NCBI RefSeq assembly: GCF_025564065.1
Contig: NZ_JAMGZK010000042.1
Coordinates: forward strand, 95,229-159,228
Length of the DNA stretch: 64,000 nt
Direction of reading: 5' to 3'
From: Silvania hatchlandensis
GTDB taxonomy: Bacteria; Pseudomonadota; Gammaproteobacteria; Enterobacterales; Enterobacteriaceae
Under the pieces are notes generated by a model. It was not told the DNA's origin, did no database searches, and saw only the letters and a program-made list of their open reading frames with translations. The position numbers were made by a program, and so were the translations under genes. This document shows, one piece after another, positions 58,043-64,000 of this stretch; the first letter of the stretch is position 1, and each line of letters begins with the position of its first letter.

Positions 58043-58540
58043 ATGACTGACCATGAATTGATGCAGCTGAGTGAAGCCGTGGGGCAGGCGCTCAAACAGC
58101 GCGGTGCGACGGTAACGACGGCAGAATCCTGTACGGGCGGCTGGGTGGCAAAAGTCATCACCGATATTGCCGGCAGCTCGGCCTGGTTTGACCGCGGCTT
58201 TGTCACCTACAGTAATGAAGCGAAAGTGCAAATGATCGCCGTACGCGAGCCAACGCTGATTGAGCATGGCGCGGTGAGTGAACCGGTGGTTGTCGAGATG
58301 GCGATTGGTGCGCTGCGTGCCGCACGTGCGGATTACGCTATCTCAATTAGCGGCATCGCCGGACCGGACGGCGGCAGCGAAGAAAAGCCTGTCGGCACCG
58401 TGTGGTTTGGCTTTGCGACGGCACAAGGCGAAGGGATCACCCGCCGGGAGTGCTTTAGCGGTGATCGTGAAAGCGTGCGCCGTCAGGCGACCGGATATGC
58501 GTTAAAAACGCTCTGGCAACAATTTCTACAAAAGACTTGA
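58043..58540 (+). CDS. pncC: Nicotinamide-nucleotide amidase PncC
   Basis: Deamidates NMN to nicotinic acid mononucleotide in the NAD salvage cycle. It is 165 residues, the same as E. coli (YgaD), from ATG 58043 behind CAGGAG. The CinA C-terminal family motifs TTAESCTGGWVAK and GIAGPDGGSEEKPVGTVW are intact. It lies just before the recA promoter. Confidence 0.95.
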   Translation: MTDHELMQLSEAVGQALKQRGATVTTAESCTGGWVAKVITDIAGSSAWFDRGFVTYSNEAKVQMIAVREPTLIEHGAVSEPVVVEMAIGALRAARADYAISISGIAGPDGGSEEKPVGTVWFGFATAQGEGITRRECFSGDRESVRRQATGYALKTLWQQFLQKT

Positions 58541-58564
58541 TACTGTATGACCATACAGTATAAT
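58537..58564 (+). promoter_or_regulatory. recA promoter with LexA box
   Basis: TTGATA (58537-58542), a 16-base spacer and TATAAT (58559-58564) form the promoter. The LexA box TACTGTATGACCATACAGTA (58541-58560) overlaps both elements, giving tight SOS control. Confidence 0.96.
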
Positions 58565-58618
58565 TGCGGCAACAGAACAGAAATCCACGGTGAAGCACAG
58601 TCGCTTCTCCCGGCATGA

Positions 58619-59686
<1,068 letters not shown>

Positions 59687-59706
59687 TCACTCGCTGAAAT
59701 AAATAA

Positions 59707-59730
59707 GGGTCGCATAATGCGGCCCTTTTT
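59707..59730 (+). terminator. recA terminator (leaky, before recX)
   Basis: GGGTCGCA, loop TAA, TGCGGCCC (one G-U pair), then TTTTT. In E. coli partial read-through here gives recX expression. Confidence 0.85.
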
Positions 59731-59756
59731 GCTTTTTAACTGTAGCAGGTTTATCT

Positions 59757-60257
59757 ATGAGTGAATCCACAGCACGTCGTCCGGCGTACGCCCGACTGTT
59801 AGATCGCGCGGTACGCATTCTTGCGGTTCGCGACCACAGTGAACAGGAACTTCGCCGCAAACTCACCGCGCCCGTGATGACGAAAAACGGGCCGGAAGCT
59901 ATCGACGCCACTGCCGAAGATTATGACCGCGTTGTCGCCTGGTGCTATGAGCACAGCTATCTTGATGATGCACGTTTTGTCGCACGCTTTATTGCCAGCC
60001 GCAGCCGGAAAGGTTACGGCCCGGCACGCATCCGCCAGGAGCTGAATCAAAAAGGCATTGCGCGGGAAACCAGCGAAAAAGCGATGCGCGAATGCGAGAT
60101 CGACTGGTGTGAGCAGGCGCGGGAGCAGGCGGTGCGTAAGTACGGTGAACCGCTGCCGCGGGAGTTTTCAGAAAAAGTCAAAATCCAGCGTTTTTTGCTC
60201 TATCGTGGCTACCTGATGGAGGATATTCAGGATATCTGGCGTAATTTTATCGAATGA
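59757..60257 (+). CDS. recX: RecA inhibitor RecX
   Basis: Binds RecA filaments and blocks their extension and ATPase. It is 166 residues, the same as E. coli. Three-helix repeats are visible ([23 protein letters not shown] split; [19 protein letters not shown]). It lies between the recA terminator and alaS. Confidence 0.95.
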   Translation: MSESTARRPAYARLLDRAVRILAVRDHSEQELRRKLTAPVMTKNGPEAIDATAEDYDRVVAWCYEHSYLDDARFVARFIASRSRKGYGPARIRQELNQKGIARETSEKAMRECEIDWCEQAREQAVRKYGEPLPREFSEKVKIQRFLLYRGYLMEDIQDIWRNFIE

Positions 60258-60388
60258 ACGCATGCGGGATTTTACTTCCCTCACAAGAAAACTTATCTTA
60301 TTCCCACTTTTTCCAGTAGCTGGTCCATCCAACAAACGTTGCGCTGCGACCCGCTGTGACATTTCGTTAGCTTGATTTCAGGATAATT

Positions 60389-63016
60389 ATGAGCAAGAGC
60401 ACCGCTGAGATCCGACAGGCGTTTCTCGATTTTTACCATAGTAAGGGACACCAGGTTGTTGCCAGCAGCTCCCTGGTACCAAATAACGATCCGACTTTAC
60501 TGTTTACCAACGCCGGGATGAACCAGTTCAAGGATGTTTTCCTTGGTCTCGACAAGCGTAATTATTCCCGCGCGACCACCTCGCAGCGCTGTGTGCGCGC
60601 AGGCGGTAAACATAACGACCTGGAAAACGTCGGTTATACCGCACGTCACCACACTTTCTTCGAAATGCTGGGCAACTTCAGCTTCGGCGACTATTTCAAA
60701 AACGATGCAATCCAGTACGCATGGGAGCTGCTGACCGGTGAAAACTGGTTCAACCTGCCGAAAGAGCGTCTGTGGGTTACCGTCTACGAAACCGACGATG
60801 AAGCCTTTGAAATCTGGGAAAAAGAAGTGGGTATCCCGCGCGAACGTATTATTCGTATCGGTGATAATAAAGGCGCACCCTACGCGTCTGACAACTTCTG
60901 GCAGATGGGCGACACCGGTCCTTGCGGCCCTTGCACCGAAATCTTCTACGATCATGGCGATCACATCTGGGGTGGTCCTCCGGGGAGCGCAGAAGAAGAT
61001 GGCGATCGCTACATTGAGATCTGGAACATCGTCTTCATGCAGTTCAACCGTCAGATTGACGGCACCATGGAGCCGCTGCCGAAACCCTCTGTAGATACCG
61101 GCATGGGTCTGGAACGTATCGCCGCCGTGCTGCAGCACGTGAACTCCAACTACGATATCGATCTGTTCAGCACCCTGATTAAGTCCGTTGCCGAAGTGAC
61201 TGGCGCGACCGATCTGAGCAACAAATCCCTGCGCGTCATTGCCGACCACATCCGTTCCTGTGCGTTCCTGATTGCTGATGGTGTGATCCCGTCGAATGAA
61301 AACCGTGGCTACGTGCTGCGACGCATCATTCGCCGTGCTATCCGTCACGGCAACATGCTGGGCGCGAAAGACACCTTCTTCTATAAGCTGGTGGGTCCGC
61401 TGGTGGGCGTTATGGGCGCTGCCGGTGACGAACTGAAACGCCAGCAGGCGCAGGTTGAGCAGGTTCTGAAAACCGAAGAAGAGCAGTTTGCACGTACGCT
61501 GGAGCGCGGTCTGGCTCTGCTGGACGACGAACTGACTAAGCTGAAAGGTGACACGCTGGACGGCGAAACTGCTTTCCGCTTGTACGACACCTACGGCTTC
61601 CCGGTTGACCTGACGGCTGACGTTTGCCGCGAGCGCAATATCAAAGTTGACGAAGTGGGCTTTGAAGCCGCAATGGAAGAGCAGCGCCGCCGTGCGCGTG
61701 AGTCCAGCGGTTTTGGTGCCGACTACAACGCGATGATTCGCGTGGATGGCAGCAGCGAATTCCAGGGCTACGAGCATCTGCAACTGAACGGTAAAGTGAC
61801 CGCGCTGTTTGTTGACGGCAAAGCCGTGGACAGCATCAGCGCGGGCCAGAACGCGGTAGTGGTTCTGGACAAAACCCCATTCTATGCCGAGTCTGGCGGT
61901 CAGGTAGGCGATAAAGGCGAGCTGAAAGGCGCTGATTTCGGCTTTACCGTCACCGACACGCAGAAATACGGCCAGGCGATTGGTCACCTCGGTACGCTGG
62001 CCTCCGGCGCGCTGAAAGTGGGCGATGGCGTGCAGGCGCTGGTCGACGAAGCGCGCCGCGCGCGTATCCGTCTGAACCACTCCGCGACGCACCTGATGCA
62101 CGCCGCGCTGCGCCAGATTCTGGGCACGCACGTTGCGCAGAAAGGCTCGCTGGTGAATGACAAAGTGCTGCGTTTTGACTTCTCACATTTCGAAGCGATG
62201 AAACCGGCAGAAATCCGCGCGGTGGAAGATCTGGTGAACGCCCAGATCCGCCGCAACCTGCCAATCGAGACCAACATCATGGATCTCGATGCTGCGAAGA
62301 ATAAAGGCGCGATGGCGCTGTTCGGCGAGAAATATGACGAACGCGTGCGCGTGCTGAGCATGGGTGATTTCTCCACCGAGCTGTGTGGCGGTACGCACGC
62401 GGCTCGCACGGGTGACATCGGCCTGTTCCGCATCGTTTCCGAATCCGGTACGGCAGCAGGCGTGCGTCGTATCGAAGCGGTCACTGGGGAAGGGGCGATT
62501 GCCGTTCTGCATGCGCAGAGCGATCAGCTGCACGATATCGCACAGCTGCTGAAAGGCGACAGCCATAACCTGGGCGAGAAAGTGCGCAGCGTCATGGAAC
62601 GTACCCGTCAGCTTGAGAAAGAGCTGCAGCAACTGAAAGAGCAGGCCGCCGTTGCGGAGAGCGCTAACCTCTCCAGCAAAGCGGTTGAGATTAATGGCGT
62701 CAAGTTGCTGGTGAGTGAACTGGCGGGCGTTGAGCCGAAAATGCTTCGTACTATGGTCGACGATCTGAAGAACCAGCTCGGTTCAACGGTTATCGTTCTG
62801 GCAACGGTAGCGGAAGGTAAGGTTTCTCTGATTGCGGGCGTATCTAAGGACGTGATCGACCGTGTGAAAGCAGGGGAGCTGATTGGTATGGTCGCTCAGC
62901 AAGTGGGTGGCAAAGGGGGCGGTCGTCCGGACATGGCGCAAGCCGGTGGTACGGACGCAGCAGCCCTCCCAGCAGCATTAGCCAGTGTAGAAGGCTGGGT
63001 AAGTTCTAAACTGTAA
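60389..63016 (+). CDS. alaS: Alanyl-tRNA synthetase
   Basis: Charges tRNA-Ala in the cytosol and edits Ser/Gly mischarging. It is 875 residues (E. coli 876). Class II motifs sit in the first 240 residues ([19 protein letters not shown]). Editing-domain zinc ligands are in [12 protein letters not shown] and [13 protein letters not shown], and a C-terminal oligomerisation domain with coiled coil (about 700-760) follows. It has the usual recA-recX-alaS-csrA order. Confidence 0.98.
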   Translation: MSKSTAEIRQAFLDFYHSKGHQVVASSSLVPNNDPTLLFTNAGMNQFKDVFLGLDKRNYSRATTSQRCVRAGGKHNDLENVGYTARHHTFFEMLGNFSFGDYFKNDAIQYAWELLTGENWFNLPKERLWVTVYETDDEAFEIWEKEVGIPRERIIRIGDNKGAPYASDNFWQMGDTGPCGPCTEIFYDHGDHIWGGPPGSAEEDGDRYIEIWNIVFMQFNRQIDGTMEPLPKPSVDTGMGLERIAAVLQHVNSNYDIDLFSTLIKSVAEVTGATDLSNKSLRVIADHIRSCAFLIADGVIPSNENRGYVLRRIIRRAIRHGNMLGAKDTFFYKLVGPLVGVMGAAGDELKRQQAQVEQVLKTEEEQFARTLERGLALLDDELTKLKGDTLDGETAFRLYDTYGFPVDLTADVCRERNIKVDEVGFEAAMEEQRRRARESSGFGADYNAMIRVDGSSEFQGYEHLQLNGKVTALFVDGKAVDSISAGQNAVVVLDKTPFYAESGGQVGDKGELKGADFGFTVTDTQKYGQAIGHLGTLASGALKVGDGVQALVDEARRARIRLNHSATHLMHAALRQILGTHVAQKGSLVNDKVLRFDFSHFEAMKPAEIRAVEDLVNAQIRRNLPIETNIMDLDAAKNKGAMALFGEKYDERVRVLSMGDFSTELCGGTHAARTGDIGLFRIVSESGTAAGVRRIEAVTGEGAIAVLHAQSDQLHDIAQLLKGDSHNLGEKVRSVMERTRQLEKELQQLKEQAAVAESANLSSKAVEINGVKLLVSELAGVEPKMLRTMVDDLKNQLGSTVIVLATVAEGKVSLIAGVSKDVIDRVKAGELIGMVAQQVGGKGGGRPDMAQAGGTDAAALPAALASVEGWVSSKL

Positions 63017-63036
63017 AAACTACAAAGCGTACACAG

Positions 63037-63062
63037 GCGGCATAACGTTATCGTTATGCCGC
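63037..63062. other. Hairpin after alaS
   Basis: GCGGCATAACG, loop TTAT, and a perfect 11-base complementary arm. There is no T-tract, so it may shape the alaS mRNA end or a longer csrA leader rather than terminate. The rest of the alaS-csrA gap is A+T-rich and holds the csrA promoters (TATATGAT near 63187-63194). Confidence 0.55.
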
Positions 63063-63250
63063 ACTGCGCTATCGATAATGATAAAGTCAGGTTGAGTTTG
63101 TGTATATCGGCTAAACTTACGTTTAACAGAATGTAATGCCGTGACTGCATACACATTACGTGTTTGTCATCGCTTACTTTTTGGCGTTATATGATGGATA
63201 ATGCCGGGATACAAGAGACCCGACTCTTTTAATCTTTCAAGGAGCAAAGA

Positions 63251-63436
63251 ATGCTGATTCTGACTCGTCGAGTTGGTGAGACCCTCATGATTGGGGATGA
63301 GGTCACCGTGACAGTTTTAGGGGTGAAGGGCAACCAGGTACGTATTGGTGTGAACGCCCCTAAAGAAGTCTCTGTTCATCGTGAAGAGATCTACCAGCGT
63401 ATCCAGGCTGAAAAATCCCAGCAGTCCAGTTACTGA
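63251..63436 (+). CDS. csrA: Carbon storage regulator CsrA
   Basis: RNA-binding dimer that represses or stabilises mRNAs with GGA motifs; sequestered by CsrB/CsrC RNAs whose synthesis depends on BarA-UvrY. It is 61 residues, the same as E. coli ([18 protein letters not shown]). RNA-contact residues L4, R6 and R44 are present. The ribosome-binding site AAGGAGC is strong. Confidence 0.98.
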
Positions 63437-63443
63437 TATTATC

Positions 63444-63467
63444 GCGTCTCGCTGTCTGGCGAGACGC
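63444..63467 (+). terminator. Hairpin after csrA
   Basis: GCGTCTCGC, loop TGTCTG, GCGAGACGC: a perfect 9-bp stem eight bases after the csrA stop. The T-tract is poor. Between here and the tRNA promoter (63468-63684) no gene or clear element was seen. Confidence 0.65.
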
Positions 63468-63684
63468 AACCCACTCGCTCTACTCCTGCCAAAAGTTACC
63501 GTTCGAATTCAACTGCTGCCTCTTTAACCGATCCGCATCTGCTATCTCTACCTGAGATCCTCTATCTACCTGCACATTATTGTTATCAGCGCTGAAAAAT
63601 ACGCTTATAAAACACTCTGTTTGTGGCTTTTACATGCAATTTGCCTGCGATTTGTGCAAACGAAAAAAGAGTATGGAAAAAGGT

Positions 63685-63712
63685 TTGACTTATAAGTCCC
63701 AGAAAGTAATAT
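63685..63712 (+). promoter_or_regulatory. tRNA operon promoter with GC-rich discriminator
   Basis: TTGACT (63685-63690), a 16-base spacer and TAATAT (63707-63712), followed closely by GCGCCACGC. Such discriminators mark stringently controlled stable-RNA promoters. It is 66 bases before tRNA-Ser. Confidence 0.8.
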
Positions 63713-63777
63713 ATGCGCCACGCAGCGACGAGAAGCTCTTAACGAGTAACTCGAGGCACTCGAAAGAGGCGTTGTGT

Positions 63778-63870
63778 GGTGAGGTGGCCGAGAGGCTGAA
63801 GGCGCTCCCCTGCTAAGGGAGTATGCGGTCAAAAGCTGCATCCGGGGTTCGAATCCCCGCCTCACCGCCA
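63778..63870 (+). tRNA. serV: tRNA-Ser (anticodon GCU)
   Basis: 93 bases including the encoded CCA. The acceptor stem GGTGAGG pairs with CCTCACC. The anticodon arm is CTCCC / GGGAG with loop CTGCTAA, anticodon GCT at 63812-63814. A long variable arm, as in serine tRNAs, and GGTTCGAATCC are present. Position after csrA matches E. coli serV. Confidence 0.97.
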
Positions 63871-63874
63871 TTTT

Positions 63875-63951
63875 GCATCCGTAGCTCAGCTGGATAGAGT
63901 ACTCGGCTACGAACCGAGCGGTCGGAGGTTCGAATCCTCCCGGATGCACCA
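63875..63951 (+). tRNA. argV: tRNA-Arg (anticodon ACG)
   Basis: 77 bases including CCA. GCATCCG pairs with CGGATGC. The anticodon arm CTCGG / CCGAG has loop CTACGAA, anticodon ACG at 63909-63911 (A34 becomes inosine by TadA). It is four bases after tRNA-Ser. In E. coli further tRNA-Arg copies (argY, argZ, argQ) follow; the window ends before they could be seen. Confidence 0.97.
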
Positions 63952-64000
63952 TATTCTCCGAGATAACAGCCATACTGTTGTTTCATGGTCTGCGAGACAA

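Noticed and set aside
60497..62131. 544-codon open frame antisense to alaS
   Set aside because: Fully contained in alaS, no known family, and composition reflects alaS codon bias read backwards.
63580..63973. Small frames on both strands over the tRNA genes
   Set aside because: They run through the tRNA promoter and both tRNAs; the bases are fully explained by these.

Overview
This window is chromosomal DNA from an Enterobacteriaceae species close to Enterobacter, Lelliottia or Leclercia. Gene order and protein sequences follow the E. coli K-12 backbone from gudD/barA to alaS-csrA-serV almost throughout. It differs from E. coli in a second cysG beside cysDNC, a PTS-nanE operon next to eno, no mazEF, no CRISPR-cas, and a much smaller rpoS-mutS region. 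No insertion sequence, prophage, integrase or CRISPR array was seen. The species assignment is an inference from gene content and order.

Layout. 1-8.4 kb: end of gudD, garK, barA (minus), then rlmD and relA. 8.5-12.6 kb: mazG, pyrG, eno. 12.6-15.8 kb: an RpiR-type regulator divergent from an EIICB permease and nanE. 15.9-17.8 kb: queE, ygcW, queD. 18.2-28.5 kb: sulfate assimilation (cysJIH, iap, cysG-cysDNC, ygbE). 28.6-34.9 kb: the tight ftsB-ispD-ispF-truD-surE-pcm-nlpD-rpoS run. 34.9-38.8 kb: an NTF2-like gene, mutS, a SymE-like toxin gene with a LexA-type box, and ygbA. 38.8-42.8 kb: an iron-type ABC transporter with a distal MFS gene behind a consensus promoter and Fur box. 43-47.2 kb: ascB, ascF, ascG (aryl-beta-glucoside use). 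47.3-51.6 kb: norW, norV, norR (NO detoxification) with three NorR sites and a sigma-54 promoter. 51.6-56.5 kb: the sorbitol operon srlAEBD-gutM-srlR-gutQ. 56.8-64 kb: mltB, pncC, recA, recX, alaS, csrA, tRNA-Ser(GCU), tRNA-Arg(ACG).

How the genes connect. BarA feeds the UvrY/Csr circuit whose effector CsrA is at the other end. RelA makes ppGpp, and the tRNA promoter near the right end has the GC-rich discriminator of stringently controlled promoters. recA and the SymE-like gene both carry LexA-type boxes. norRVW and ygbA are nitric-oxide-responsive genes. CysJ/I need siroheme, and the cysG paralog sits with the sulfate-activation genes.

Most of the window is well-known core genome. The parts most worth a second look are: a 30-codon upstream ORF overlapping the pyrG start by ATGA with a promoter inside it; a 19-residue internal deletion in the Rossmann domain of the cysG paralog; the LexA-box SymE-like gene; a perfect 14-bp inverted repeat between mutS and the NTF2-like gene; the RpiR/PTS/NanE operon with paired operator-like palindromes; and the Fur-box ABC/MFS operon lacking an outer-membrane receptor. 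Comparisons with E. coli are from memory and were not computed.
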